DNA from: Chelydra serpentina
Taxonomy: Eukaryota > Chordata > Testudines > Chelydridae
Assembly (NCBI GenBank): GCA_037349315.1
Contig: JBAIAC010000057.1
Location: forward strand, 6,634,001-6,698,000
Length of the DNA stretch: 64,000 nucleotides
Direction: 5' to 3'
Position 1 is the first letter of the stretch; each line of letters opens with the position of its first letter. The notes below the pieces were generated by a model, which saw only the letters and a list, made by a program, of their open reading frames with translations, made no database searches and was not told the origin of the DNA. Below, in pieces: positions 45,026-57,405 of the stretch. The position numbers were made by a program, and so were the translations under genes.

Positions 45026-45365
45026 GTGTGTCCCAGTCCCCCCGTCCCCCCAGCCGGTCAGACCCAGTGGTGGGAGCTCTAATGTGGGACAGCCGTGGCC
45101 ATTCCTCTCCCCCCCCTCCGCCCCCGCCTATGTTGACTAACCCTGCTCAGTCAGACCAACAGGAGGGGTGAGATCGAGAGCTCCAGTTTGAGAGTATGGG
45201 CTCAAACTGGAGGGCGATGGGCATCTCCTACACAAACCTCTCCCAAACGGTGTGGGGCTTTATGGGTTAACACCAACACCTGGAATTCCACCTGGAAGCT
45301 TATTGGTAGTGCCGGGTCTAATAACTAGCCTAAGTTGCATGCGTCTGGTAACTATGCACATAGCT

Positions 45366-45475
45366 GTGTCGGTCCCAGGATGTTAGAGAGACAAGGCGGG
45401 TGAGGGAATATCTTTTACTGGACCAAGCTCGTCTCTCTCACCAACAGAAGTTGGTCCAATAAAATACATTACTAG
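45366..45475. repeat. Foldback of a dispersed repeat
   Basis: Left aatatcttttactggaccaa and right ttggtccaataaaatacatt are reverse complements with about three mismatches, and gagagacaaggcgggtgag faces ctctctcaccaacag. It looks like two copies of one repeat head to head. Confidence 0.55.
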
Positions 45476-48400
45476 AGCCTTGCAAATCTGTGGCTATCGG
45501 CATGATATCTGCGGACCATGTTTTGCGGGTTGGATGCGGATACAAATTTTGTATCCGTGTAGAGGTCTAGATATTTACCTCCCCACCTTGTCTCTCTTGT
45601 AAATGGCAGTCACACTCCCTGAATTGGGCGCTGGTTTAAGTTCAGCCAACTCGGTTTCCTCCAATGTGGTCTCTGTCCAGACTAAGTCACAACCATCTAG
45701 CTCTAAGCCGAGTCTCAAGTTCCTACGGACACAACCATCTCGCTCTCATCTGAGCCTCAAATTCCTACAGACAGCAGACTTGTGCATGTTATTGCTCCAT
45801 CTGGAGCGAGGGAGCAAATGCTGAACAAGAGGGGTAATGACACGGATCTATGGGTATTAGCTAGCAGGGTTCCCTCTGGTCTTTGTGAAAAGGGGCTTAG
45901 GACCCTTCAGGAGATGAAGATGCGAGAGTCCTGAACCCAAGCGGTGGATGGAAACCTGCCCTCTGGCCTCTCGGCATCACCTGTTTGGAGCCGTGCAAGT
46001 CTGGGTGACGCTTGCACTGGGCTCGTTCCTTGCTTTAGGTCTCCTAGGCGATGTTTTGCCTTCCCCCTGGCCTGTTGGAGCCTGAGGACCGGGGCTGTGC
46101 TGGAGCCTTCTCAGCAGTTATTCTGCCAGTCGCTGACCTATTTTCCTGTTACAATTGAGTGTTTGTGAGCAGGGAAAGGAGGGGAAAGTGAAGCCGCGCT
46201 GGAACGTTGAGAGTTACTTTTTATCGTTCTGCGGGGCACAACGTTCGAGTGTTCAACAGGGCCCAGGAGAAAAGCGGGCTGAGGGCACCAGGAACCGTGG
46301 TAGCCAAGTCCTGGTTCGGGTCATCGATAAAAGCAAAGAACTCAGCCAAGTTTCTCTCTCCCTCCTAGGTCAATAATTGTTTGTTGTCGTTAACAAGCCC
46401 TCTGCTTCGCTCATTTGCTAACACCTCTGGTTGTGTTCTAATCTGTCTTGCTCAGGAGGCAGGGACAGAATGAAAATGAATAAAACGGGATATTCACCCG
46501 TTGGTTCTGGAGAGCTTTGGGTGCTTATGGGATTCAAGTCGCAGCTTTGGCATGTAGCCTTGCTGATGGCGTTGGGATAATGGGTAGTGGCCGCCCCAGG
46601 AATTGAAATTAAGGGGGGTGTCACTAAATTGGCATGTAACTAGTTCACAAAACTGGGAGGTGTTGGGGAAATTCAGGGGGGGTGTAGGGAAATCACTGGT
46701 TGGATGGCATCCCAAACCTCTGGGGAGCAGCATGTTTTTGAAGGGGTGTTGAGGTTTAGATTCCATCTGCATATGGAAATGAGGGCATCTGAGCAGGGTC
46801 TGAGGAATCCTGGGAGACCCGGAGAAGGAAACCTCCTCCAGTTTGCACTGTGGCCTCCCATCTTCTCTTTTTTATCCCTGCCCTCCAACCTGTCTGTGCT
46901 GTCACTTCTCAGTTTCCTTCTTTATTCTAATGGAAGCAACTTTGTTAGCAAGAAGCAGCTTTGCCGAGGAAAATTCCATTGTTCTATTTTTAGTGGTAAC
47001 TTGGCTTCTTGCAATAACTTATTTTTCCTCCTTCCTCTGCCTAGAGGCGATGGAGGAATGTTGCCGGGAGCTGAGAATGGGGGGAGGGTGTCACTGAAGG
47101 TTAGGAGGACAGGGCCAAGGCCACGGTATTTCAGTAGCTATGATTTTATCCGAGTATTATGTGCCTTAGGCACCTCTGCCGGCTTTGTCCAATGCTTTTG
47201 TGGTATAAATTCACTATGTCCTGGTGGAAAGGGGGATAAATTACGTATCACTGGCTGCATGGAGCCTGGAGCCGTTGCTCTATTCCCTGTTCCACATGGC
47301 CACTCGCGAGCGCTCAGGTCTGCTCTCTCTCATGAAAATGAATTAATTCCGTCCCCTACCGCTGCAGATCAATAAATCAATCCCTGTGTTAGGGCAGCTT
47401 CCCTTACTGTGCAGCAGATCTTAAAATCTGTGTCGCCCTGATACTGGGGCTGTGGTTTCTGTGAGCCTCCCTCAGTCTGTGGACTAAAAGTAACATTTTG
47501 GGGGGAAGAGGGTGGGATTCAGTTTGCTTCCTCCCAGTGCAAAGGAGGCGTAGAGGGAGTGATGCAGACTAGCTGTCTGACCTGCACATGCAGGGACATC
47601 AGAATTGCATGACTGGGTCACACCAGTGGCTTGTCTAATCCCATCTCCAGCACTGGCCAGGACCAGATGCTAGAGGAACGTGTGTAAACCCCACAAGGGA
47701 CAACTTTGCATTCACTTGTACATTAGGGGATGCCAAACGCTGCAGTAGTAGCTTGTGCCAGGAGAGGATGGACTATTCCGGCTGGGCTTTCCAGTGGGAG
47801 ATGCAAGTCAAGCAGAGGCCTGTGCGTTTCTCCGGCATTTGCAGATGGGAATCGTTGTCCAAATGCGACAGTATCTTGTGTGCATCCCTGCCTGGACTCT
47901 GTTTTGTCCTGTGTCCGTACAGTGCCTAGCGCAACGGGGTCCGTGACTCCTGTGATTCTACTGCCGTGCAAGTAATAATCTGTGCTCCGAGGTCAGAGGG
48001 CTGCTCCTTTACCTTTCACGCGTCTAATGCAAACCGAAACCTCACACGCCTGGGCTGTTATCAAGTGCAGTGTTGAAAACAGTAAGCCAGGCCAGCCTCC
48101 AGCTGAAAGCACGTGCTCTTCTGAAGCCTGGGAGACGGTTTGGAAGGATAACAAATTAATGTGAAGCATGTACAGGGCTGGTGGCTGAGCCATGTTTCTG
48201 GGGGTCAGAGGTTCAGGGCTGGCCTCTGCCTACCAGGCTGGTGTGAGCTGCAGAAACTCTCACAAAGAACCAGTTGTTAGAAAATCTGTAAAATCATTTC
48301 CTAAGACTGGAGATGGTCTAGTTTTGCCCGCCCCCCCCCTCCCTTCTGCTTTCCAGGCCCAGAGGGAGATGGGCCTCCCTCTCCATGTTGCAAACTTGCT

Positions 48401-49318
48401 TTCCCTTCAGCAGCCAGAGGGACAAGGTGTAATTCAACCCCTCCATCTGCTCCCTATGACATTCCTGCCTGCACCCCAGACAATGGTTGGGGGAGGGATC
48501 ATTGTTCTCGAACAAATGGACTGTTAACATAACACCTGCTTTTGTCACTGTGGTTTTTAGAGGCGCTGGAGCAATTTTGGCTCATCCGTTCCTGGACAAA
48601 CAGCTGTAGTGGGGTGAAAGTGGCAACTGGCCTCCGGGATTTGTTCCATTTCAAACGAAACTGATACGGGGTCTGTGTGTGTCTGTCTCTGCCGAGGCTG
48701 CTTCGGAGCCTGTGGTGATCCCAGCTGGGTTGTGGATTGAGGAGGGCGGGCAGGAGAGAGGCGAGTCGGTCCCATCCCTGTTGGAGCTGCGGCTCCCAGA
48801 AGGACAGGGACTAACTTCCACTGCAAATTCCTCTTGTACTCTGTTGTTGCTTTGTCGCTGCCTTTTCCTTTGTTGGTAAAATTTGTACCAGAGGGAAGTG
48901 ATTTTACTCCAACTCCAAACTGAATAACTCAGTGTGTTGTGCTCACTGCTCCGAGTGAAATATACCACACAGGTTCTTTTAAAGGGGAGGAAGCATCCCG
49001 ACCTGCTGTGTGGTTAGATCCCACAATGCCTTGTCCTGGCTGCTATGAATAGCCCCTTCCTTCCCTGCTGAGGTGCGTGCTGTGCTGACCTGCCTACTGA
49101 TTTGTATTGCAGGGAGACACGTGGGGTTGCTGCCCTGGATTTGTGAGACACTGGGGCTGATGCTTTCAGTGTGTACCCCCGGGGTAATGCTAACTCGCCA
49201 GACCCTTTTCACCCAAGCCAGCCCTGCGATCTTTTTGGCTGCTGTTATAAACTGGGATGGAGCAGTCATGCTTGTGGGGCCTGCTGTGGGGCGCTGCAGA
49301 TCTGGGGTGTGTGGAGTT
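45476..49318 (+). other. MACF1 intron, no exon supported
   Basis: A reversed MIR-like fragment lies at 47870-47970 (ccgtacagtgcctagcgcaa). The 223-codon frame at 46704-47375 has no recognisable domain. Poly-C occurs near 48331-48342. Nothing else I can name. Confidence 0.4.
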
Positions 49319-49722
49319 TCATAATTCTAAGGCCAGGAGGGACCTTTGGGATCATCTAGTCTGACCCCCTGTCCAGCACAGGCCAGAGAACGTCCCCAAA
49401 ATAATTCCCACGGCAGAGCTTTCAGAAGAACATCCAGTCTTGCTTTAAAAATTGTCAAGTGATGGAGAATCCACCACGACCCTTGATAAATTGTTCCAAT
49501 GGTTCATTACTCGTAGTGTTAAAAATGTACGCCTTATTTCCAGGCTGAATTTATCTAGTTTCAACTTCCAGTCACTGGATCGTGCTAGACCTTCCTCTGC
49601 TAGATAGAGGAGCCCATTATTAAATATTTGTTCCTCGTGTAAGTACTTATAGACTGTGATCAAGTCACCCCTGAACCTTCCTTTGTTGAGCTAAATAGAT
49701 TGCGCTCCTGGAGTCTGTCACT
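49319..49722 (-). mobile_element. CR1-type LINE fragment, about 400 bp
   Basis: Opens ttctaaggccaggagggacc and gatcatctagtctgaccccc, continues gatggagaatccaccacgac and cttccagtcactggatcgtg. The minus strand 49445-49663 reads as an eroded CR1 ORF2 C-terminus (IRRTFLTLRVMNHWNNL). Different subfamily from 8440-9110. Confidence 0.8.
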
Positions 49723-51788
49723 TTGAGGGGAGCCCTCTGCGACTGCTGGCAGCTTCTGCATATCTGTCAATCTACAGCATTGATTCATGTGCCCATCTCT
49801 TGTGGTATCCACACGTCGTGTATGTTGCTAAAGGTTAACGTTGGTTCAGGCGGAAAGGAATGTGTGTTCTGCCCCTTCGCTGTTTCTGCTGCTTTGAGTT
49901 GTTCTCGCTTGTTTGTCTTCAGGAGCAATGTACGACTGTCTCATGTATAGCCCCTACAGGTGGCAGCACTCCAGGCAGGTTCATCCTGTCCTCTAGTGAT
50001 GGGCAGCCTGCAGCCTGTGCATTGTTCTCTGACACCCTTGTTAAAGTGTCTCTTGCTTTGCGTGGCTTGAGGAAAGATGGGAGAGGAGTCATCTATTGCT
50101 GTAATCGCAGAGAAGGGTTTTGTGTTCGATAAAATTAGACTCGCGAGAACCGGACCTCTCAACAGCTGTGTTTGCCGTTATTTAGTCTGACCAAATCCTT
50201 TGGAAAGGAATTAGGAGGAAATATGAAGCAAGTGACAAACCAGCGTCCAGTGCCTTCGACACCACTCATTTCAGTGTGTAAAAATAGTCTGTTACTGTCC
50301 ACTGATCCATGAACCTAAGGCACCAATGGCTGTGAACAAGGAGGTGTGTCGCTGACAGCATAAACTACCAGAGCAAAGCTCAGTCCGTTCAGATCCTGAA
50401 ATGCTGGTTATTGTGTAATTCTGTGAAGTACTTGGTATTTACAACCTGAGTAAGCAGGCAAGGTCCCTGCCCTGAAGAGTTTACAGACCAACTCTGAAAT
50501 GAACTGATGCAAAAGATTGTGGCCGTCCTTACTAAGGAGAGACTTTCTGGAAGGAGCAGGGGATGGGGAGGAGTGGGAGACTATTCCCAGTGTAAGGGCT
50601 GCATGCAGGAAGGCTGAAGGGGAAATGAGGGGAGCAGTAAGGAGAGAGGAGTGGGAGCAGTTTAGGGAGGGTATGAAAGTTTATGGTGCCCGGGGTGGGT
50701 TTTTTGATTCCACCTCATTCCTTCTGCCCTGCGCTTCAGGGCTCTTCAGCAAGTGATCGCGTGTTCATTCTCTCCGTCTCTCTCGGGGTGGGTTTCGTTT
50801 GATTGTTTTGATTTTGGTGGAGTTTATATTTGATCAGTTCCACCCCGGCCTCTGCTCTGCGGAAGGCGTCGAGTTACGAAAGGGGAACGTGCGGCACGCT
50901 CCAGAGCTTACACTCAGTCGCATTCCACTCCGATCACTCCGGGCTATTATTTGTTGCCAAAATTCTTTGAAAACAAGTAAATCTCCTTTTTGATTTTGTA
51001 ACTCTTTCGCCATCCACGCACGAGGGAGCATCTCCCTGAAGCATATGGTTAGCGGTGGGGCCATATCGGATTTCCATCCACGAGGGACAAGACAGGAGAA
51101 GATAAGCAACTGGCAAGCTTTTAGTGTGCTTCTTTATTACAATACTTGGCCCCTTTGATGACATGCTTCACATCCAACGCTTTCTTAGCACTTTATAAAC
51201 GTGTCATTCTTATTCCCGGTTAGCCATTTTACTGAGAGCCAACGGTACTTTCCCATAGTTTTGCAACCACTGGTCTTGCAGTCACTGGGAACAGAACCCA
51301 GGAGCCCTGTGGTCTGACTAATAAGTGCATTTCCCCCCCCCCCCCCACCCCCTTGACATTGCGCCCATGAGTTTTGCTATCCTTTTTATAGATCTATAGA
51401 CATAAAAAAATAAAATAAAGAAACTTCTCCCCAGTTGACTTATCAGTCAGCTGTCCTCTTGTGTGCAATATCTCCAATACAGATGACCCTTGAAATCCAA
51501 TGCCTGTATGTGGGAGGGGGAGAGAGAGAGAGAGGTGGATGGGGTAGGGGCTAGAGCCCTGAGCCAGCCAGTTACATGCAGAAGGTTGGTCTGTAGTTTC
51601 ATGGCTAATCTGCACAAAGGGGGGTGGCTTAGGCTGGGGAGGTTTTAATGCACTTCATCAAATAGGGAGCCACAAGGGCTGTAGTGCAGTGAGGCTCGGC
51701 GGTGACATCACTACTGAAGAGTGGTCAAAGTGCAATTCTTGTGCGACCGGCTGTGGATGCAGAGCAGAGAAGTCTGAGTCTATGCATC
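49723..51788 (+). other. MACF1 intron before the third first exon
   Basis: MIR-like pieces at about 50415-50495 (aggtccctgccctgaagag) and 51225-51330 (actgggaacagaacccagg). Poly-C at 51333-51352. The rest, including 51353-51788 immediately upstream of the promoter, is not repeat that I recognise. Confidence 0.4.
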
Positions 51789-51892
51789 TATAAGAGGAGG
51801 ATCCGGGACCAATCAGGGGCTGTGCTTTCTCAGCGCTGTGGCACCATGGTCACAACTCCTTACAGCTGACGTGGGGCAGGCTCGGCAGGGCG
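51789..51892 (+). promoter_or_regulatory. TATA-type promoter and leader of third MACF1 first exon
   Basis: TATAAGA at 51789-51795 would place a start near 51818-51825, leaving a leader of about 70 nt. A CCAAT lies at 51809-51813, an unusual place relative to the TATA. A 7-codon upstream ORF starts at 51846 (MVTTPYS, stop at 51867-51869). An in-frame stop TAA at 51791-51793 lies upstream of the MACF1-type ATG. CpG density is low, unlike the other two promoters. A possible acceptor (ccttacag ending at 51865) is an alternative reading in which this is not a first exon. Confidence 0.4.
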
Positions 51893-51944
51893 ATGAATCC
51901 GGAGAAGTACAGGAAATTTCTGGATGGGCTCAACAACCTGAAAG
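51893..51944 (+). CDS. MACF1: Predicted third MACF1 first coding exon, 17 residues
   Basis: ATG at 51893 with G at -3 reads MNPEKYRKFLDGLNNLK and one base, then a donor AAAG|GTATTTG at 51945. The donor phase (1) and split G are the same as in the two recognised MACF1 first exons, so the spliced codon would again give Asp and enter the shared actin-binding region. A very short N-terminus before that region has a parallel in plectin, whose isoforms 1d and 1e have only a few residues there. The peptide is charged, without hydrophobic segments. I do not recall this exact sequence from a database, so the call rests on phase, strand, position and coding look. It could instead be chance or an exon of an overlapping transcript. 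Confidence 0.6.
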
Positions 51945-52344
51945 GTATTTGTAGACCTCCCTGCTGGGCATGCAGAAGGGGAGAGGCAGCTGCAGCAGCA
52001 CCCACTGACTGTCTGGTCCTTTAACTTGTAGGGCTAGGGGGTGTTTGCAGCCGGGGTTCTTGGGGCTGAGTAGAAGACAAACAGCTAATGAACAGGATTG
52101 TAGGAGCGGGAGCAGAGCGTAAGGAGTTCTGGCTGCTCTAGTGTATTCCCTGGGTCCCTGGCAGCGTCGGGCCACCTGCTCTCTGTCATGCATTGGGGAA
52201 AGCCAGTCCTCCAGGGAGACCAGGGACTTTCTGGCCTCCGTTTAAGGCAGCTGTGCATTCTCTGACCATAGAAAGCAAGCAAAGGCCTTACCGTGCACAA
52301 ACCTATGGCCCAGTCTTATTTCTTGCATCTGTCTCTTGTATTGA

Positions 52345-52455
52345 TTCTCAGTTAGCAGTCGATGCATCTGATGAAGTGGGTTTTAGCCCACGAAAGCTTA
52401 TGCCCAAATACATTTGTTAGTCTCTAAGGGGCCACAAGGACTCCTCGTTGTTTTA
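52345..52455 (+). repeat. Dispersed repeat tail
   Basis: Contains gcatctgatgaagtgggttt, agcccacgaaagcttatgcc and ttgttagtctctaaggggcc, a widespread repeat in reptile DNA whose class I cannot state. A related tail lies at 43488-43560. Confidence 0.65.
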
Positions 52456-52884
52456 GTTAGCAGTGCGTCAGAGTTGAAACATGGAGCTCTCCAGTGGCTG
52501 AGACAGGCGGAGGCTGCGTTAGAAATAACACAGCCACACACATACCAAAAAACCTGTATTATTGTAACTCTTTGGCGAGTTAGATGTGGAGTGCAGACAG
52601 AAGGGAGTTAGTTAGAAGAGGTTCCGCGGAGTCCCCTGCTGCACTCAAGGCGGTTAACACAACTTAAACGAAGCGAGCTCTCCCCCCCCCCTCCCCCCTG
52701 GGGTTTTGTGTCTTCTGCTGGTTGAAGATGTGTTAACCAGGCGCTTGTATGTGTGTGACTGCACCTTGGTGTGGTTAGGGGATGTGTCAAGCTCTGCTCT
52801 GAATCAGCACATGGCTGGCACAGGGAGGAAACAGGAGCGCTGGATTTGCAATTGGGCACCTGCTCTTGTTCCTTTCACTTCCAG

Positions 52885-53125
52885 TCTGGACTGGTATGGC
52901 CCCCGTTACTGTAGTATCTGAGCGCCTCGCAATCTGTAAGGTGTTTCTCCTCCCAGCGTCCCTGCGAGGTAGGACAGTGCCATTACCCCCATTTTACAGG
53001 TGGGGAGCCAAGGGACAGAGAGCCCGACTGACCTGCACCACGTCCCAAAGGCATCAGGGGTGGAGCAAGGAATTGACCCTGGGTCTTCCAAGTCTCAGAC
53101 TAGCACCCTAACCACTGGGCCATCC
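52885..53125 (+). repeat. MIR-family SINE
   Basis: Reads gtatctgagcgcctcgcaat, then ccattttacaggtggggagc, then ggaattgaccctgggtcttc and accactgggcca. Forward orientation, nearly full length. Confidence 0.75.
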
Positions 53126-56100
53126 TCCCTCCCTCCCCAGAGACGCCTGGACGTTGTGATTTTCCCTTTCCAACCTGCACAGGGCAGAACGCTCAACTTC
53201 CCCTTTCCTTCAGCCACTGACTGACGGACTCAGCTCTGTTTCTCTTCATCCCAAGGTTGATTGGGGAGGCTGGGAAAGGAATCTGTTAACTGGATATTTG
53301 ATCGCGCTCTCTGTGGCCTCTGACAGCAGGTGGCTGATAGGCAGCGAGAGACGCGGTTCCCCATAGAGAGAAAGCGCCTGATGAAGCAACCCAGCGTACA
53401 CGTGAAAGGAAAGATGGGGGGAGAGCTGGCTGCGTTTGTGGTGGTTCTCCAGGTGGTGGTGGTGGTTCGTAGTCTGTGAATTGAGGGCGGGGCTTGGAGG
53501 CAGTACCTGGGATTCAGGATGTCTGCCTGCACTTGGATGGAGCTGACGAGTTTTTGCCAGTTCCTGTCGGAACTGCTGCTTCTCCTTGGCTGCTTCACCT
53601 ACAGCAGCTCAGTCCGGCATGTCAGTCACAATACAGCCGGGGCATCTCCCTGGCTCAGCAGCGTAGCCTAGCCCAGGGGAACAGCCCGGGCATCTCTCTC
53701 TGGAGCCAGCAGCAGATGCATGCTTTACTCTCCCTCCCCTCCACCCCCGGTCAGCAGGAAATGGGCAGAGGGACATCATGCAGCAGGACTCTGATTTGGT
53801 CCCGGCCTGCGGCAAAGCAGAGTGCTTTAGCTGGGGCCGTGTTGTCCCCTTGTCTTTATTCCAGCTACGGTCAGTGGTGGGGTTATGAAGGTAGCTGCGC
53901 TCTGAACTTTGTGGCACTAAGCAGGAAGGTGTGGATGGGCCTTGGGATTTAACCGGAGAGAGGGGAGCAATTCCTGTGGGATTCAGCTGCCTGTCAGCCA
54001 GTGGCGGTTTTATTGGCTTCTCCCTTTACAGCACTTCCTCTGTCCTTCTGGGCTTTCCCAGCTGATCCTGGGGCCTTGTGTAACAAGGGTGAGTGAATGC
54101 CATGTTTAACTTAGCAGGGCGCCAAGGGAGACGTCATTGCAAAGGCTCTCGGTATCTTCACCTACTTTCCCTGGCTTGGCTGTACAGGCTCTAGGCCCGC
54201 AACTGCGAGGGTTTGGTGTCGATCACATGAGGGGTTAAATCCAACCCCCTTCGTGCTGCGACAGCTGCCCGAGTGATAGTGTCCAGGAGTAACGTAATGC
54301 GCTTTTTTATGCTGGTGCAGTGTCCGTCATACATTTCTCGTTATCCTCTCTGCAGCTGGCATTGGGAATGCGTGTAAAACGAACCCCGGGCTGCTAGCTG
54401 CTGAGCGAGGAGGCGCTGCAGCTGAGGCAACAGGCGGACTCCTAGCTGGCTCTGTCTCCCACCCCCCACGGCCAGCACGCTTCCTCCCATTCTTTAGCCC
54501 TTAAGCAGCTGTAGCACAAATGGGCGTTGGGCTGGGCCAGGGTGCTGCCTTGCTGTCGGCTTCAGCTGGCTGCCTTGAGTTCTTGGGTCATTCTTTCGGG
54601 AGTGGGGAGGTTTCTCCTTCTTAGCTATCGCTTTCGCTTGCTTATTGAGCCTCCCCCTTCTCCTCTGAGCTGCGGAATAGAGTTGGGAAAGGTAGTGGGG
54701 TTCCTGCTGAGTTTTGGGGGAGATCAGGCCTCTGTCAGGTTACTTCTATCCAAGGCCCTGCCAGTTTGTTTCATTGGAGCATTGTCCGGTAGAACCTTGC
54801 AGCCTGTTCTTGGAGTACGGCGCAGAGAGAGAAGTGGGGGACGCTTCGGCCAAGCTCACGTCAGCAAGTTGTTGCGGGTACTCGGGTCATGTGTTTCCAT
54901 CCTTGTTCTGGGGCTCACTGCTAAACGCTCTGATCCTCAGGTCTTGTTCCCCGTCTCCTGATTAGAGCAGGGCGAAACATACAATTGATTTGTCATATTT
55001 AACCCATTTGTGGGGGAGAATTGCATGCGAACATAGATTTAAAAAAAATATTTGTTTAAACAAATTCATTGGTTGCTGGGAAGTATTCAACTATTTCACA
55101 GACACAATTCAGCCTCTGGGTCACTCTCAAACCACTCAGCAAGACTGCTGTTTTGAATATTTGCTATTCAGGCAGCGTGATTGATCACCAAGGTCCCACG
55201 GTATTTCAGCTCCTTGATTAGATGACTCCCAAATCCGCAGGAAGCTTTTAAGGTAACTGATACTTCATGGGTGAGCAGTGGCGCAAATTCATGTATGCGT
55301 AGGAACACGCCGCGCTTTCCTCTTTCCACAAACCTCGCTTTTGCAAACCAAAATGTGCTTGTATGAGCAGAAATAAAAAGGGTCAAGAATCCTGCACAGA
55401 GCAGATCTGGAGTTCTTATTCCAAGAAGTGTCTGCCTGTTTTGTGTGTAGTGTCTGCCCAGCCCTGCTCCCAGGAGGGTAACAAATGCACCATAATCGCT
55501 AACCTTGTTTTTACTGTGCCCCCTTCTCCCATCATCCTCTAGAGACCTTAATGCCTGTTGAGGAACAGGTAGATATGAAGAGCCCCAACCAAGGCTGAGA
55601 GGAGCAGGAGGAGAATAAAGGATCACTGTAAAGACTGTTAGGAAAGTGAAAGAATTTCCTTTGTGGTTGTGCTCAATGCTTTACTGTTGTTCTGTATTCA
55701 GGTGCCATGGTGATGGGGCCCTTAGAAGTACCTAAGAGGACAGATACAGACACTGTATCTGTCTTACTGTAGTTATTTTGTTTGTTAGTACCCAGAGTCT
55801 TCCTGTCTGTCTACTCCGAGATATTCGTAACGCACCCATCACCATGGTATCTAGGTGTTCGCTGTCGTGCATGGGTGCTCAGTGACCAGATGCTCCCATT
55901 GTGCTGAAACGCAGCCCTCAGCCTCTTCCTGTAGCTGCGGAGTTGGGACAAAGCTGGTGAAAAGCAAGTTTTTATTGCTGGTGAGCTCCACCATCTCTAT
56001 TCATCTGCCAGGGAGGTACAAGCAGCAGCGGATATTGGGGTTGGGAGCATTTCATATGTAAATGTCCGTGAGTGCAGTTCCCTGACCCCGGGCAAGTTGC

Positions 56101-56648
56101 CAGCGCAGTTTGAGCAAAGGGCTGGAACGCTTCCCCTCTCCCCTGAGACCCAGGGGCTGCCTGGCCTGGAGAGATCCTGGAGGTGGTGGCACTGCCAGCT
56201 TCCTTATCGAAAAGTGGCTCCATTCTCGCCCCGCTGGGGACGATGGATGCCTGTTCCTTGACCTCTCAGAGCCATGCAAAACTGGGATGAGCCCTTTGCT
56301 CCAGCAGCCACTGCAGTTTCTCCTGCGTTAGCTGTTTGGATTTGGTGCTTTTTGAAATGCATCCAGCTGTCAGCCTTCTCTGCCTGGGAGGAGAGACCTT
56401 TCAGGAAAGGTGGAAGAGATGGGCTGTCCCTCTGAGCCTGCAGTGTCCTGTTTCCTTCCCTTGTTGGAGCAGGGGGCCAGAGGAAACAGGTTTTCCTTTA
56501 ATAGCCTTGTTTGCGCTCAGACTGGAGGTTGTTTTGGAGAATGGATTGGATAATGTGTAGGTCAAGGAGCCTTCCCTGAAAATGCCCTGTCTCAGATTTC
56601 CCAGTGCAGCAGATTGACGCTGCCCCAAGGTGACTAACGCCACAGACT

Positions 56649-57197
56649 TTGCTCAGGGAGGCTGACTGCGACTTTATTACAGGGTTAATTTTATCTCTGA
56701 TGTCACAAGCAGCAGTTTCACTTTCTCAGAAGCTTGTGGCTTGCTGGCAGCCAAATGTAAACAGGCACCTTCCCCGCCTTACCCAACATGCCTTGGGAAT
56801 TGTCCGAATAACTTCCTCACTTAATCTGTCATCCGCGGATGGACAGGCCCAGCGTGGTGGGCGGCAGTTGCTGGCCCAGGAAAGTTTCTGGTTTTTCTCC
56901 ACGACTAGCCACCCAAGCGTGGAATTAGGGTCATACTGGGGTGTGCCCATACCCAATCCAGTCACACCTGGGCAGCGATGGGGCTGGCACTGGGGACAGC
57001 TGAATAGCACGGACAGTCCAAACTTATAGTGCTTGTAAAAGTTGCCAGATGACATTGCCTGGAGACTGCCATCCGTCTCCAATGCATACAAGACTCCCCT
57101 ACCAGCGTGCTTCATCCTGTCCTGGAGGGGACCACCTCTTGGATGGAGATGTAATGGTCTCCGTGGCCTGCTCAGTCCCCTCTCTCTTTGCTGAGGC
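56649..57197 (+). other. Intron stretch, no exon supported
   Basis: Frames of 126 codons (+, 56649-57029) and 219 codons (-, 56726-57385) overlap here without recognisable protein; the latter runs through the MITE at 57198. Confidence 0.4.
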
Positions 57198-57405
57198 CAG
57201 TGGCGGATTAGCCACTGAGTGAATGGGGCCCATATGTGAGTGCCCCTGCCCAATTGCGGGGCCCCGCACTCCGACCCACTCTGCCCACCCACCCCGACCC
57301 AGCTCCCCGGCAGGAGCACCGGGTAGGGGGACTGCAGGCAGAAGGGGTGGGGAGGGGGCCCCGCTGCTCTGGCCCAGGGCACCACAAACCCCTAATCCGC
57401 CTCCG
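57198..57405. mobile_element. hAT-type MITE, 208 bp, 8-bp TSD
   Basis: Starts CAGTGGCGGATTAG and ends CTAATCCGCCTCCG, inverted ends. Flanks gctgaggc (57190-57197) and gctaaggc (57406-57413) match at 7 of 8 positions. GC-rich interior, no transposase. Confidence 0.85.

Noticed and set aside
46704..47375. 223-codon + strand frame
   Set aside because: No recognisable domain, composition like surrounding intron, and no plausible promoter or splice signals.
56726..57385. 219-codon minus-strand frame
   Set aside because: Passes through a hAT MITE at 57198-57405 and has no recognisable protein.
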